A DNA stretch of 64,000 nt, taken from assembly GCA_030692765.1 (NCBI GenBank), contig JAUYUB010000019.1, positions 16,477 to 80,476 of the forward strand. The letters run 5' to 3'. Made by a program: the position numbers and the translations under genes. Below the pieces are notes generated by a model. That model saw only the letters and a program-made list of their open reading frames with translations, was not told where the DNA came from and made no database searches. Source of the DNA: Sulfuricurvum sp. GTDB lineage: Bacteria; Campylobacterota; Campylobacteria; Campylobacterales; Sulfurimonadaceae. Of the stretch, positions 45,555-55,304 are shown piece after piece. Numbering within the stretch: position 1 is the stretch's first letter; every line of letters starts with the position of its first letter.

Positions 45555-46087
45555 AAGCTTTTTTAGTACAAACATTTGCAGATTATCGTACAACGATTAT
45601 CTTTTTACACATTATCAGTGCCGTTTTATGGGTTGGTGGAATGATCACGATGCGCTTTGCCGCACATGCGTCATGCAGTCTGATCGAAGATCCAAAAATG
45701 AGAATGCAGCGTGCAGCACATGCTCTTAACCGTCTTTTTAACATAGCGTGGCCTGCAGCTACGGTGTTAATCATTACCGCTATTTTGATGGCGGTTGGTC
45801 TTGCGTTTCGTGAAGCAGCGGTAGATGCGAACGGTAATGTTATCGATGCCTATGCTATGAGTTTGTATCAAATGGTTCATATCAAAGAAGCGATTTGGAT
45901 CGTTATGGTGATCAATTTGGGTGCCATGATGTATCGACGTTCTCAGGCAGAAAAAGCATTGAAAGTTGATAATTTATCACGCGCAAAAGCGATGTTGACT
46001 CCAATCGCTCAATACATGGTCCCTGTGAACATCGCATTGGGTGTTATCGCAATTTATATGGGTGTAGTTTTACGTAACGCATATTAA
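45551..46087 (+). CDS. Four-helix integral membrane protein, HemJ/CopD-like
   Basis: 178 residues with four hydrophobic segments, at about 15-37, 65-88, 108-126 and 152-174. Histidines sit at membrane positions ([14 protein letters not shown] in helix 1, MVHIKEAIW at helix 3), a layout seen in HemJ-type and CopD-type heme- or copper-binding membrane proteins. The family call is tentative; there is no second haem gene nearby. It overlaps alaS by 4 bases and shares one base with maf. Confidence 0.55.
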   Translation: MKAFLVQTFADYRTTIIFLHIISAVLWVGGMITMRFAAHASCSLIEDPKMRMQRAAHALNRLFNIAWPAATVLIITAILMAVGLAFREAAVDANGNVIDAYAMSLYQMVHIKEAIWIVMVINLGAMMYRRSQAEKALKVDNLSRAKAMLTPIAQYMVPVNIALGVIAIYMGVVLRNAY

Positions 46088-46635
46088 TGCTACGACTTTG
46101 TTCTTCTTCAATCACTCGCGCGCAACTTCTAGATGCGGCGGGTATCCCCTTTTTTCAAGAGTCTGTCGATTTTGATGAAGACTCTATTATCGCATCCACA
46201 CCTAAAAATTTTGTTTATCAAGCGACACTGGGTAAATACCGTGTTAATCTTGCAAAATTTGGCTGTACCGATTATCCGCTTTTGGTAGCTGATACGGTGG
46301 TAACGGCACATGGCAAGATTTTACGTAAAGCCAAAGATGAAAGTGATGCCAGAGCTATTTTGGCGACCCAAAGCGGCAGTGAAGTCTCTATCATCACCTG
46401 TATGATTTACAAAACACCCCGACTTGAACTTCTCGATATTTCCTCAACCCGTTATTTTTTCAATCCTTTCGATTCCCAGGCACTGGAAGCCTATATCCAA
46501 AGCAATGAGTGGCATGGAAAAGCGGGAGCGTGCATGGTAGAGGGATTTTGTAAATCGTACATACGAGAGAGCAGAGGCTATGAAAGTACGGCAATGGGTC
46601 TGAGCGTAGAAGTTTTAAAGCCGTTTCTAACATGA
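46087..46635 (+). CDS. maf: Maf-like nucleoside triphosphate pyrophosphatase
   Basis: Hydrolyses non-canonical or modified nucleoside triphosphates (house-cleaning); once described as a septum inhibitor. 182 residues. LCSSSITRAQLLDAAGI is the family start (usually S-x-S-x-x-R), ADTVV the catalytic Asp region, and GKAGACMVEGF the C-terminal signature. It starts on the last base of the preceding stop (TAATG) and overlaps the next gene by 4 bases. alaS-maf-pbpA is also the order in Campylobacter jejuni. Confidence 0.93.
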   Translation: MLRLCSSSITRAQLLDAAGIPFFQESVDFDEDSIIASTPKNFVYQATLGKYRVNLAKFGCTDYPLLVADTVVTAHGKILRKAKDESDARAILATQSGSEVSIITCMIYKTPRLELLDISSTRYFFNPFDSQALEAYIQSNEWHGKAGACMVEGFCKSYIRESRGYESTAMGLSVEVLKPFLT

Positions 46636-47750
46636 AAAATCCTTATGAGAACGAACTTAAAGCGCTAAAACGCTCAGGGCGTTATCGAGAACGTCATCTG
46701 AGTGACGAGACATTGTTAGACGCTGCTTCCAATGATTATTTGGGTTTGGCACATTTAAAAGAGCTCCATACCAAAGCGTGTGAAACACTCAATTCTTTCT
46801 CATTTCATGCCCCTAAATCTTCCATGCTGGTTAACGGTTATCACCCTATCCACCAAAACTTTGAACGTGCGTTGTGTGAAGCAAACGGTTTTGAAGCGGG
46901 TATCGTGATGGGAAGCGGGTTTAATGCCAATATCGGGATGATCGAGTCTCTTGTGCGAAAAGGGGATCTGCTCTTGATGGATGAGTCCTATCATGCCAGC
47001 GGAGTCATGGCGACGCGTATGTGCGATGCCAGAGTGGAATTTTTTCCTCACAATGACGCGGCAGCATTAGAGTATGCCCTGCAAAAAGCGACTGAAAAAC
47101 GCATTGTTGTAGCCGTTGAGGGTATCTATTCCATGAGCGGGGATAAGCTCGCGCGCGAGATTTTAGAGGTATGTGAACGCCATAATGTTCTGATCATTTT
47201 GGATGAAGCACACAGCAGCGGAGTGATTGGGGAGAATCTGATGGGTATTCTCGATCTTTATCGTATCAAACCAACTGCCAATATGATCAAAATGGGGACG
47301 CTGGGCAAAGCCTACGGGAGCTTTGGGGCGTATGTGCTCTCGTCACAACACATTAGCGATTACCTTATTAATCGGGCTAAAAATGTGATCTACGCAACAG
47401 CCCCTTCGCTGTACGATACGGCATTAGCACATCATGCCCTCAACTACATACAAACCAATACGAGAAAGCTAAAAGAAGCTATTAGTGCACGTCAAAAGAT
47501 TCTCAAAGAGATACTTGGATTGGATATTGACGGGTTGATCGTCCCTATTGAAATCGGAGACAACACTCGGGTGATGGAGTTGCAAAAATCGTTGAAAGAG
47601 GAGCTGGGAGTGTTGGTAGGTGCCATCCGTCAGCCAACCGTAAATCGTGCTATTATACGTCTTATTGCACGGCTTGATATCCCGGTAGAAACTTTGGTGT
47701 GCGTGTGTGAACGTTTTAGTCACAATAGGGTAAAATCACACGATGAGTAG
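46632..47750 (+). CDS. bioF: BioF-like pyridoxal-phosphate acyltransferase
   Basis: Alpha-oxoamine synthase family, most likely 8-amino-7-oxononanoate synthase (biotin pathway). 372 residues. The cofactor lysine is Lys226 (GTLGKAYGSFGAY), and LDEAHSSGVIG holds the PLP-binding Asp and His. ASNDYLGL near the N-terminus is typical. No other biotin gene is in the window, so a related role (other acyl-CoA:amino acid condensations) cannot be ruled out. Overlaps maf by 4 bases and the ABC gene by 8 bases. Confidence 0.8.
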   Translation: MKNPYENELKALKRSGRYRERHLSDETLLDAASNDYLGLAHLKELHTKACETLNSFSFHAPKSSMLVNGYHPIHQNFERALCEANGFEAGIVMGSGFNANIGMIESLVRKGDLLLMDESYHASGVMATRMCDARVEFFPHNDAAALEYALQKATEKRIVVAVEGIYSMSGDKLAREILEVCERHNVLIILDEAHSSGVIGENLMGILDLYRIKPTANMIKMGTLGKAYGSFGAYVLSSQHISDYLINRAKNVIYATAPSLYDTALAHHALNYIQTNTRKLKEAISARQKILKEILGLDIDGLIVPIEIGDNTRVMELQKSLKEELGVLVGAIRQPTVNRAIIRLIARLDIPVETLVCVCERFSHNRVKSHDE

Positions 47751-48441
47751 TATCCACGTAGATCGATTGAATGTTGCTTATGGTGAGTCGATATTGGTTG
47801 ATTGCAGTTTTGATATCGGGCGTTCGCTTGCATTGGTAGGTGAGAGCGGAAGCGGAAAATCGCTGATTCTCAAAGCTCTTTTGGGGTTGTGTGACACTGC
47901 TTTGGAAGTACGTTTGCAAAAGCGCTCTCCCTTTGAGTGGAGCAGAGGCAAAAGCGTAGCACTTGTTCCTCAGAACCCTTTTACGGCACTTTCACCTTTG
48001 ACGCGGATCAAAGATCAGATGTTTTTAGCACATGAACGCTCAGCAGAGTTATTCTCTCTTTTGGGACTGGATATTGCGTTGTTGCAACGGTATCCCAGCG
48101 AACTCTCAGGGGGACAATTGCAGCGGGTGGTTGTCGCAATGGCGCTTGGGTCCAATCCTAAGTTGCTATTGTTGGATGAACCGACAACCGCGTTGGACGA
48201 GGACTCTCGAATCGTTATGATCAAACAGCTCCTCTCTTTGCAAGAGAAATTAGGGTTCTCACTTTTGTTTGTGACCCATGATATGAGTGTTGCGGCGGCT
48301 TTATGTGAGGATATATGTGTTTTGCAAAAGGGAAAGATTATAGAGAGTGGAAATTTGAAGAAAGTATTGGAAAGTCCGAAGATGCCGTATACATGTCAAT
48401 TGATTGAAGCTGATTTTAAAAACCGGGAATACAGAAAATGA
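47743..48441 (+). CDS. Orphan ABC transporter ATPase, Dpp/Opp-like
   Basis: A 232-residue single ATPase. Walker A GESGSGKS at 33-40, Q loop PQNPFTALSP, signature LSGGQLQR, Walker B LLLLDEP and switch His in VTHDMS are all intact. PQNPFTALSP is the Dpp/Opp/Nik (peptide or nickel) type, but the C-terminal oligopeptide-family extension is missing, and no permease or binding protein is nearby. It overlaps both neighbours (bioF-like and pbpA), so it is part of this run. The substrate is unknown. Confidence 0.8.
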   Translation: MSSIHVDRLNVAYGESILVDCSFDIGRSLALVGESGSGKSLILKALLGLCDTALEVRLQKRSPFEWSRGKSVALVPQNPFTALSPLTRIKDQMFLAHERSAELFSLLGLDIALLQRYPSELSGGQLQRVVVAMALGSNPKLLLLDEPTTALDEDSRIVMIKQLLSLQEKLGFSLLFVTHDMSVAAALCEDICVLQKGKIIESGNLKKVLESPKMPYTCQLIEADFKNREYRK

Positions 48442-50402
48442 ATAAAAATTTATGGATCGCACTTGGAGTTGCTATTATGATACCGTTGGGGTATTTAGGA
48501 TACGTAATTTACAGTTTTGAATATGAAACTCAGCGTTTAATCAACTATAAGCCTCGTTTGACCACAGAGGTTTACGACCGTAATGGTGAAAAAATTGCCA
48601 ATTTATTTAGTAATGAGCACCGTTATTACGTATCCATAGATAATATCCCTCCTCGTCTTATCGAAGCATTGCTTGCGATTGAAGATACCGATTTCTTTGA
48701 ACATCATGGGGTAAACCCCGATGCGATTATGCGTGCGATCATCAAAGACGTGAGCGCCGGAAAGCTCAAAGAGGGGGCGAGTACGATTACCCAGCAATTG
48801 GTAAAAAATGCCCTTTTAACGAGAGAGAAAAAGTTTTCTAGAAAGTTTAAAGAGCTTCTGTATGCAATACGTATTGAGCAGGAACTGACAAAAGAGCAGA
48901 TTTTAGAGCGTTATTTTAATGAGATTTATTTGGGTCATGGTTATTACGGAGTGAAAACGGCAGCGGATGGCTATTTTAGAAAAGGGCTCAAAGAATTGAC
49001 ACTCAAAGAGATGGCGATGCTTGTGGCCCTTCCAAAAGGGCCTAACTTTTATGCCCCTACTAAAAATTATGAGCTGAGCCTTGGGCGTGCTAATCGTATT
49101 CTTGAGAGAATGTTAAGCCTGGGATGGATTGATCAAGAGACCTATGATCGCGCGACACAGGAACGCCCGAAAGTATACAACGATACTTTGAGTAAAAACT
49201 CTGGCCCCTATGTCATTGATGAGGTCATGCGCCAGCTTGGGGATGCTTTTCCTGATATCCGAAGTGGCGGATACAAAATATATACCACTATTGATATGCG
49301 CCTGCAAGAAGCGGGCTATAAGGCGCTGCAGTCAGGACGTAACGAGATCATAGCCCGAGCACAAGAAGCGGGAGAGTTGGATGCCAATATACAAGGACAG
49401 TTAAATGGCGCTTTGATGAGTTTGGACCCAAGTACAGGTGAGATCTTGGCAATGGTTGGAGGGTATGATTATTCAATTAGTCCCTATAATCGTGTAACCC
49501 AAGCCAAGCGCCAACCAGGTTCTGCCTTTAAACCGTTTATTTATCAAGTAGCATTGGATAGTGGTATGTCTCCGGCATCGCTTGTTCCTGATATCGCCCG
49601 TACCTATACCTATGCAGGTGAGGGTGGTGAAGAAAAAACATGGAAACCTAAAAACTATAAAAATGAGTATAAAGGGATGGTGACGATCCGTGATGCTTTG
49701 ACCCATTCCCGTAACTTGGCGACGATCAATATGGTGAGTGATATGGGTTTTGGAAAAGTAGTCGATGGTCTGCATCGTTATGGAATCGTAGAAAACCTGC
49801 CTCCTGACCTCTCTATTGCACTTGGAACAATCGGGATGTCTCCCTTTAATTTGGCAAAATATTATACGATGTTTGCAACAGGCGGTGTGTTGACGAATCC
49901 AATTCTGATTCGTCAGGTTATTACCCCAAAGGGGGAGACGTTCCGCTATGAAAACAAGCGTCGTCAAGTCAACACACGTGAACAAACCTATCTTATGACA
50001 TCGATTTTACAAGATGTTGTTCGATACGGAACAGGAACCGCAGCAAGCGTCCCGGGTCTTGATGTCGCGGGTAAAACAGGGACAACAAACAAAAATGTGG
50101 ATGCATGGTTTATCGGATACTCACCTACGGTGGAAACGGTAGTGTGGATGGGACATGATAACAATACGCCAATGCGCCGCAGTGAAACGGGAGGACGTGC
50201 GGCCGCCCCTGTTTTCCGTTATTACTATCAAGATCTAATACGCATTTATCCAACAACCAAACGCTACTTTGATCGGCCCAATGGTGTATATTCAGAAAGT
50301 CAAGGAGATTCAAATAGCACCGAGAATTTCACTGATGTCTCACAAACCCCTGATGCACTGCAAGAACAGGCTCCTAAAACCGATGAGCAGTTAGTCTTTT
50401 AA
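48438..50402 (+). CDS. pbpA: Bifunctional penicillin-binding protein 1A
   Basis: Class A PBP that polymerises and cross-links peptidoglycan. 654 residues. A membrane anchor at about 5-26; the glycosyltransferase domain with catalytic Glu82 (EDTDFFEHHG), GASTITQQLVKN and ERYFNEIYLGHGYYG; the transpeptidase with SxxK (PGSAFKP), SRN and KTGTTNKNVDAWF. The C-terminal tail is acidic and low complexity. Its start overlaps the ABC ATPase by 4 bases, and its stop shares bases with the DUF808 gene. Confidence 0.95.
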   Translation: MNKNLWIALGVAIMIPLGYLGYVIYSFEYETQRLINYKPRLTTEVYDRNGEKIANLFSNEHRYYVSIDNIPPRLIEALLAIEDTDFFEHHGVNPDAIMRAIIKDVSAGKLKEGASTITQQLVKNALLTREKKFSRKFKELLYAIRIEQELTKEQILERYFNEIYLGHGYYGVKTAADGYFRKGLKELTLKEMAMLVALPKGPNFYAPTKNYELSLGRANRILERMLSLGWIDQETYDRATQERPKVYNDTLSKNSGPYVIDEVMRQLGDAFPDIRSGGYKIYTTIDMRLQEAGYKALQSGRNEIIARAQEAGELDANIQGQLNGALMSLDPSTGEILAMVGGYDYSISPYNRVTQAKRQPGSAFKPFIYQVALDSGMSPASLVPDIARTYTYAGEGGEEKTWKPKNYKNEYKGMVTIRDALTHSRNLATINMVSDMGFGKVVDGLHRYGIVENLPPDLSIALGTIGMSPFNLAKYYTMFATGGVLTNPILIRQVITPKGETFRYENKRRQVNTREQTYLMTSILQDVVRYGTGTAASVPGLDVAGKTGTTNKNVDAWFIGYSPTVETVVWMGHDNNTPMRRSETGGRAAAPVFRYYYQDLIRIYPTTKRYFDRPNGVYSESQGDSNSTENFTDVSQTPDALQEQAPKTDEQLVF

Positions 50403-51286
50403 TGACAGGCGGTTTTTTCGCAATACTTGATGATATTGGAGTATTGCTGGATGATACGGCTGCGATGAGCAAGGTCGCGGTTAAAAAAACCGCAGGTGTT
50501 CTGGGAGATGATTTAGCCGTCAATGCTGAAAAAGCGGCAGGGTTTCATGCTTCCAGAGAGCTTCCGGTCCTTTGGGCAATCACCAAAGGCTCTTTTAGGA
50601 ACAAGGTGATATTGCTTCCAATAGCATTCTTGCTAAGCGCTTTTGCCCCCAGCTGGATTATTCCTATTTTGGTAATTGGTGGAGTCTATTTGAGTTATGA
50701 GGGGGCAGAAAAAATATATAAGTATTTTTTCCCCTCACAACATCATCCAAAACCTTTAGCCGAAACGGTAGAGAATGAAGATGATTTACTAGCAGGTGAG
50801 GATAAAAAAATAAAGTCGGCAATTTTGACAGATTTTATCCTCTCAATCGAAATTATTGTTATAGCATTGGGAACGGTTGCTCATCAGAGTATTATGATGC
50901 AAGTCACAATCGTTACGACTATTGCAATCCTGGCAACGATAGGGGTGTATGGAATTGTAGCATTGATCGTCCGTATGGATGATATGGGCTTTGGCTTGAT
51001 AGAAATCTCCAAACGTTTTATCGGGTGGAGAAAGTTTGCATACCAAAATACGGGTAACATTTTGGTGTTGGGATTGCCAAAAGTGGTCAAAGCTCTGGCA
51101 GTCATCGGGACGATCGCGATGCTATTGGTAGGCGGCGGTATTTTTGTTCATAATATTGAGCCTTTACATCATGCGCTTACATTTCTTCCAATGCTTCTTG
51201 CTGAACTATCCAGCGGATTAGCAATAGGATTTTTCGCTTTGGGAGTTGAAAAGCTCTTAAGCCCTGCGTTTCATAAGGGAAGCTAG
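50402..51286 (+). CDS. DUF808 inner-membrane protein (YedI-like)
   Basis: 294 residues, close to the 300 or so usual for the family. The N-terminal segment FAILDDIGVLLDDTAAMSKVA and KKTAGVLGDDLAVNA is the DUF808 signature. Several membrane segments follow, with an acidic loop at about 115-140. No biochemical function is established for this family. It starts on the last base of the pbpA stop. Confidence 0.85.
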   Translation: MTGGFFAILDDIGVLLDDTAAMSKVAVKKTAGVLGDDLAVNAEKAAGFHASRELPVLWAITKGSFRNKVILLPIAFLLSAFAPSWIIPILVIGGVYLSYEGAEKIYKYFFPSQHHPKPLAETVENEDDLLAGEDKKIKSAILTDFILSIEIIVIALGTVAHQSIMMQVTIVTTIAILATIGVYGIVALIVRMDDMGFGLIEISKRFIGWRKFAYQNTGNILVLGLPKVVKALAVIGTIAMLLVGGGIFVHNIEPLHHALTFLPMLLAELSSGLAIGFFALGVEKLLSPAFHKGS

Positions 51287-51394
51287 ACAGCGATTGTTTT
51301 TTAGTTTCTTGCGAGTGTTAACTTCAATATTTATAAAATTTGGTGCTGTTAAAAACAACAATATAATAATAAATCATATTTCTAAATAATACGA

Positions 51395-51400
51395 TATAAT
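51395..51400 (+). promoter_or_regulatory. -10 box of the NuoA-like gene
   Basis: TATAAT inside a very AT-rich gap (51287-51435), 35 bases before ATG 51436, which has AAGGA upstream. Confidence 0.5.
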
Positions 51401-51435
51401 AATTTGTTATAAAATTATTCTACAAGGAATTTCAA

Positions 51436-51861
51436 ATGGGAACAGTTCTGATTTTGATAGGGATAGGGTTTGTATTTGCTCTTTTGGTTTTTTTCTTTTG
51501 TGAAGAAAAGTCGCTTAAGGATGCAAAGTTTTCAGATATGAAATGTATGATCACGGAAGAGGCTAATATATCGGAATGTTTTGAAAAGTTTAAAACAGTT
51601 CGTTATCTGGCTTTTTATTTTGCGGTCATGTTTGTTTTTGATGTTCTTATCGCAAATTTTGTCTATCTTCCCTATGGCTTCGGTCTGCTTGAGATAACAT
51701 TGTATACGTTTGTACCATCGCTTGTTGGCTCAGGTATCATCTTGCTTGTCAAATGGACATATCAACCGGTTATTAAACTTGTCTCGTCTTTTTTATTCGG
51801 GTCTATTTTTATGGGTGCGTCTGGATTGGCTTTCACATTGACTTATCTCGTAAATGGGTAA
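51436..51861 (+). CDS. Small membrane protein resembling NuoA
   Basis: 141 residues with hydrophobic segments at about 3-21, 55-77, 85-107 and 112-135. The stretch with YFAVMFVFDVLIANFVY then GFGLLEITLY resembles the NuoA (complex I chain 3) pattern, in which a Phe-Asp pair in helix 2 and a Glu in helix 3 are conserved. It is alone, with no other nuo gene in the window, and carries an extra fourth segment. The similarity is by eye and may be only superficial. Confidence 0.5.
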   Translation: MGTVLILIGIGFVFALLVFFFCEEKSLKDAKFSDMKCMITEEANISECFEKFKTVRYLAFYFAVMFVFDVLIANFVYLPYGFGLLEITLYTFVPSLVGSGIILLVKWTYQPVIKLVSSFLFGSIFMGASGLAFTLTYLVNG

Positions 51862-51868
51862 AAGAAGT

Positions 51869-51890
51869 GAGGTTCTTTTTATAGAACCTC
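51869..51890. terminator. Bidirectional hairpin between convergent genes
   Basis: GAGGTTCT-TTTTAT-AGAACCTC, a perfect 8-bp stem just after the NuoA-like stop and 24 bases before the 3' end of the convergent dedA-like gene. Confidence 0.6.
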
Positions 51891-51913
51891 TGTTGAGTAG
51901 GAATAACTAGGTA

Positions 51914-52474
51914 TCAGCGTTTTTTAGTTGCTTGTGAGAGATAAAACCACACGCTTCCACCGATAACAATGAGTGAGATTGGTGCGAGAAAAGGTTTATC
52001 TGCAATAATCTTATACCCTTCTATCAAGGCTCCGCCAAAAAGATAGCTTCCTCCTCCCACAACAACCGTCCAGATCAGCGCTCCCAGAGCATTGTAGGTA
52101 CTGAATTTCCAAAAACTGTATTTACTCAATCCTATTGCAAGAGGAACCAGCGTTTTGAGACCGTAGATGAATTTTTTCATAATGATGATCCATGAGCCGT
52201 GACGCTTCATAAGAAGATGGGAAAAAGCGAGCTTGCGCTTATGCTGTTTTAAATATTCCATCATCTCGGTCTTATGATAGCGAGACATGTAAAACAGCAG
52301 AGTGTCTCCGATAAAATTGGCGATAAAGGCGATGCTCATCGAGAGACCCAAATCCATTTTCCCCATGAAACTCAGCACTCCGGCACCTATAAGAGCGAGT
52401 AGCCCACCGCCCAGTGAGTAAAGAAATAAAACCAAATAGCCATAAGTGGCCAAATTTTTGAGCATATCATCCAT
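51914..52474 (-). CDS. DedA-family membrane protein
   Basis: 186 residues of the DedA/VTT (SNARE-associated) family, thought to move phospholipids or undecaprenyl phosphate across the inner membrane. GVLSFMGKMDLGLSM, GDTLLFYMSRYH and KFIYGLKTLVPLAIGLSKYSFWKF match the re-entrant loops and the conserved Arg/Gly region, though here Lys replaces the usual Arg of the FxxGxR-type motif. It starts 2 bases after the uvrB stop. Confidence 0.85.
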   Translation of the reverse strand: MDDMLKNLATYGYLVLFLYSLGGGLLALIGAGVLSFMGKMDLGLSMSIAFIANFIGDTLLFYMSRYHKTEMMEYLKQHKRKLAFSHLLMKRHGSWIIIMKKFIYGLKTLVPLAIGLSKYSFWKFSTYNALGALIWTVVVGGGSYLFGGALIEGYKIIADKPFLAPISLIVIGGSVWFYLSQATKKR

Positions 52475-52476
52475 AA

Positions 52477-54450
52477 TTATAATTTCCTTATTTTTGCTAT
52501 TTCATCACGCAGGCGTGCAGCTTCTTCGAATTCGAGTTTTTTAGAGGCTTCTTTCATTTTGATTGTTAGCTCATCGACGAGTTTTTTACGTTCTGCGGCT
52601 GGAAGGGTTTTTGCCTTTTTCGAACGGTTGTAGAGTTCACCCACGTCTTCGAGTTTGAGGTTTTCATCCAGCGATCGTGCAGTTGTGGTAGGTGTAATGC
52701 CATGTGCCGCATTATGGGCTTCTTGGATGGCTCTGCGATCGTTCGTTTTTTTGATGGCACGTTCCATGGAACCTGTGATTTTATTGGCATACAGGATCAC
52801 TCTTCCCCGAGAGTTACGAGCTGCACGCCCGATGGTTTGTACCAGCGAGGTTTCGGAGCGTAAAAACCCCTCTTTGTCTGCATCCAAAATGGCAACGAGA
52901 CTCACTTCTGGAAGATCGAGACCTTCGCGCAAGAGATTGATACCGATGAGGACATCAAAATCGCCCACGCGTAGCCCACGGATGATTTGGTTGCGCTCTA
53001 TCGTATCGATTTCAGAGTGCATGTATTGTACTTTGACGCCTAAATCTGCGAGATACTTAGTGAGGGCTTCCGCCATTTTTTTGGTTAAAACCGTGAGTAA
53101 TACACGATCACCCAAGGCGACCGTTTTGACTATCTCATCATGAATGTCTTCGACTTGATTAGTAGAGGGTTTGATCGTGATGGGTGGATCGAGCAATCCC
53201 GTAGGACGGATAACTTGCTGTGCGACAGTAGTGCTTAGCTCCAGCTCTTGAAGTGCCGGAGTTGCTGAGACAAAGAGATAGTGCGGTGATTTTGCCAAAT
53301 ATTCATCGATCATCAAAGGGCGATTGTCCAGCGCACTAGGTAGACGGAATCCATAGTCCACAAGTACCTCTTTACGACTGCGGTCAGCGGCATACATACC
53401 GCGAAACTGTGGCAGGCTTACATGAGACTCATCGACGATGATCAAAAACTTGTCATGGTGCAAGGTAAAATAATCCAGCAGAGTATAGGGAGCTTCGCCA
53501 GGTAATTTATCGGTCAAAAGACGTGAGTAGTTTTCGATCCCTTTACACATACCGGTAGCTTGAAGCATCTCAAGATCAAACTCACACCGCTGGCGCAGTC
53601 GTTGGGCTTCGACAATTTTACCCTGCGCTTCGAGTTCTTGTAATCGTTCTCCCAGTTCATCTTCGATACGTTTGATGGCACGAGAGAGCTTGTCTTGACT
53701 TACTGCAAACTGGCTCGTGGCGTAGATGGTCACAGCATCATGTTTTTCAGTGATCGCATTGCTAAGTGGTTCAAAATAGATAATCCGTTCTACTTCATCC
53801 CCGTAAAATTCGATCCGTATGGCTTGATCACTCCAATAGGGAGGATAGATATCGATTACTTCGCCATTGACTCGAATATTTCCACCATCGAAGTAGGCAT
53901 CGTTGCGTGTATATCCCATCTCGACCAAACGTAAAAGAAGCTGTTTTTGATTGATCTCATCGCCGATGGCAATCACCTGTACCATCTTCTCATACTCTTC
54001 AGGATCTCCCAAGCCATAGTTGGCAGAGACGGAGGCGACAACGATAACATCATCATAGCTTAGGAGATTGGCAGAGGCGGATAGACGCAAACGCTCCAGT
54101 TCTTCATTGACGGAGCTGTCTTTTTCGATGAAGAGATCCTGACGCGGGATGTACGCCTCTGGCTGATAGTAATCATAATACGATACAAAATACTCAACAT
54201 GGTTTTGAGGAAAGAAAGATCTGAACTCACTGTAGAGCTGTGCCGCGAGGGTTTTGTTATGGGTCATGATGATCGTCGGTAGCTGAACGCTCTCGATAAC
54301 CTTGGCCATAGTATACGTTTTACCGCTACCCGTTACACCCTCAAGGGCTACAAAACGCTCACCATGCTTGATGGCACTGCTAAGTGTTTCAATAGCGACA
54401 GGCTGATCACCGGCGGGTTGATACGGGGTATGGACTTTAAAAATCGGCAA
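52477..54450 (-). CDS. uvrB: Excinuclease ABC subunit B
   Basis: DNA damage-verification helicase of nucleotide excision repair. 657 residues. Walker A GVTGSGKT at 38-45, the beta-hairpin region with [16 protein letters not shown] as the DEAD-type motif, helicase motif [11 protein letters not shown] and a C-terminal UVR domain ([14 protein letters not shown]) that binds UvrC. The start is a TTG at 54450, giving [17 protein letters not shown]; no ATG gives a better-placed N-terminus. A -10 box lies just upstream. Confidence 0.97.
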   Translation of the reverse strand: MPIFKVHTPYQPAGDQPVAIETLSSAIKHGERFVALEGVTGSGKTYTMAKVIESVQLPTIIMTHNKTLAAQLYSEFRSFFPQNHVEYFVSYYDYYQPEAYIPRQDLFIEKDSSVNEELERLRLSASANLLSYDDVIVVASVSANYGLGDPEEYEKMVQVIAIGDEINQKQLLLRLVEMGYTRNDAYFDGGNIRVNGEVIDIYPPYWSDQAIRIEFYGDEVERIIYFEPLSNAITEKHDAVTIYATSQFAVSQDKLSRAIKRIEDELGERLQELEAQGKIVEAQRLRQRCEFDLEMLQATGMCKGIENYSRLLTDKLPGEAPYTLLDYFTLHHDKFLIIVDESHVSLPQFRGMYAADRSRKEVLVDYGFRLPSALDNRPLMIDEYLAKSPHYLFVSATPALQELELSTTVAQQVIRPTGLLDPPITIKPSTNQVEDIHDEIVKTVALGDRVLLTVLTKKMAEALTKYLADLGVKVQYMHSEIDTIERNQIIRGLRVGDFDVLIGINLLREGLDLPEVSLVAILDADKEGFLRSETSLVQTIGRAARNSRGRVILYANKITGSMERAIKKTNDRRAIQEAHNAAHGITPTTTARSLDENLKLEDVGELYNRSKKAKTLPAAERKKLVDELTIKMKEASKKLEFEEAARLRDEIAKIRKL

Positions 54451-54760
54451 TAGTTGACCCTGACTTAGTTTCTATAATAATGGTCGAATTATAGCGGAAT
54501 AGTTGTTTTTATTTGAGGATGACTGCCTATAGGCTGCTTGAATTAAGGTGAGTTTTCGAATGAGGCTTGTGAGAAAAAGTATATTTATTTAAATAATGGG
54601 TGCAGCTTAGGTTGGAAACAGTAACGTTAATGCAAGTATTGGATTATATTTTAATAATCTTCTCATACTTAAATCCATATCCTAGGGAAACTTTTCTTTA
54701 TTTCTTTAGTTTATATTATCTTTTTGATATACTTTTATAAGTAAAGATTGTGGAGAAATA
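54451..54760. other. 310-base AT-rich gap between divergent uvrB and the PAS gene
   Basis: It contains the uvrB -10 (TATAAT on the minus strand, plus coordinates 54488-54493) and, near the right end, a TATACT (54728-54733) suited to the PAS gene. It also holds one copy of a 13-base sequence (54487-54499) repeated at 55445-55457. No open frame of note or RNA gene is seen. Confidence 0.6.
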
Positions 54761-55177
54761 ATGGCAAATATTTATAAAGATCCAGTCGGTGATGAATGGT
54801 TTTATCCCTCTAATAGTTACATATTAAGTGAGACTAACGAGAATGGGATTATCCTGTATGCGAATGAATTGTTTTATGAAATAGCTGGTTATTCGGCAAA
54901 TGAGTTAATTGGAAAGCCTCATAATGTTGTACGTCATAATGATATGCCACGTATTGCTTTTAAAGGACTTTGGGATGATTTACAAACTAAGGGATTTTGG
55001 ACAGGCTTTGTAAAAAATAGACGAAAAGATAACGGTTATTATTGGGTGTATGCAACGGCATTACGTAAGGTTCATGATGATGGATCCGTTACTTATTTAT
55101 CCATTAGAGTGGCTCCGAATCGAAAGGATGTTGAAGCATGTGAAACGTTGTATTCACAACTACGTGAACAAGAGTAG
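54761..55177 (+). CDS. Stand-alone PAS-domain sensor protein (Aer/CetB-like)
   Basis: 138 residues that are almost entirely one PAS domain (about 18-130), without kinase, methyl-accepting or DNA-binding parts. VVRHNDMP (56-63) followed by FWTGFVKNRRKDNGYYWV is the pattern of the FAD-binding PAS of Aer. In Campylobacter a free PAS protein, CetB, works with the membrane receptor CetA in energy taxis. No cetA-like gene is next to it, so its partner is unknown. ATG 54761 follows GGAGA. Confidence 0.8.
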   Translation: MANIYKDPVGDEWFYPSNSYILSETNENGIILYANELFYEIAGYSANELIGKPHNVVRHNDMPRIAFKGLWDDLQTKGFWTGFVKNRRKDNGYYWVYATALRKVHDDGSVTYLSIRVAPNRKDVEACETLYSQLREQE

Positions 55178-55288
55178 CTCTTTTGTTGTGTTATTTTTAT
55201 TTCACCTTGTTTAAGTATATACCCCTTTCAGAATGACTAAAGGCAGGGAGGGCTTTAATTTTTAAAAAATATCTCATATCATCTTATA

Positions 55289-55302
55289 GAGCCATTGGGC
55301 TC
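55289..55302 (-). terminator. Short hairpin after the recombinase remnant
   Basis: GAGCC-ATTG-GGCTC, a 5-bp stem immediately downstream (minus-strand sense) of the remnant's TGA at 55305-55307, then an A/T-rich run. It is plausibly the old terminator of the recombinase gene. Confidence 0.4.
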
Positions 55303-55304
55303 AA

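Noticed and set aside
49473..49985. 170-codon minus-strand frame inside pbpA
   Set aside because: Opposite the conserved transpeptidase domain; composition (many Cys, His, Arg) is that of an antisense shadow.
52655..53143. 162-codon open frame on the plus strand inside uvrB
   Set aside because: It is the antisense shadow of the uvrB helicase region, with low-complexity Arg/Ser composition and no ribosome site.
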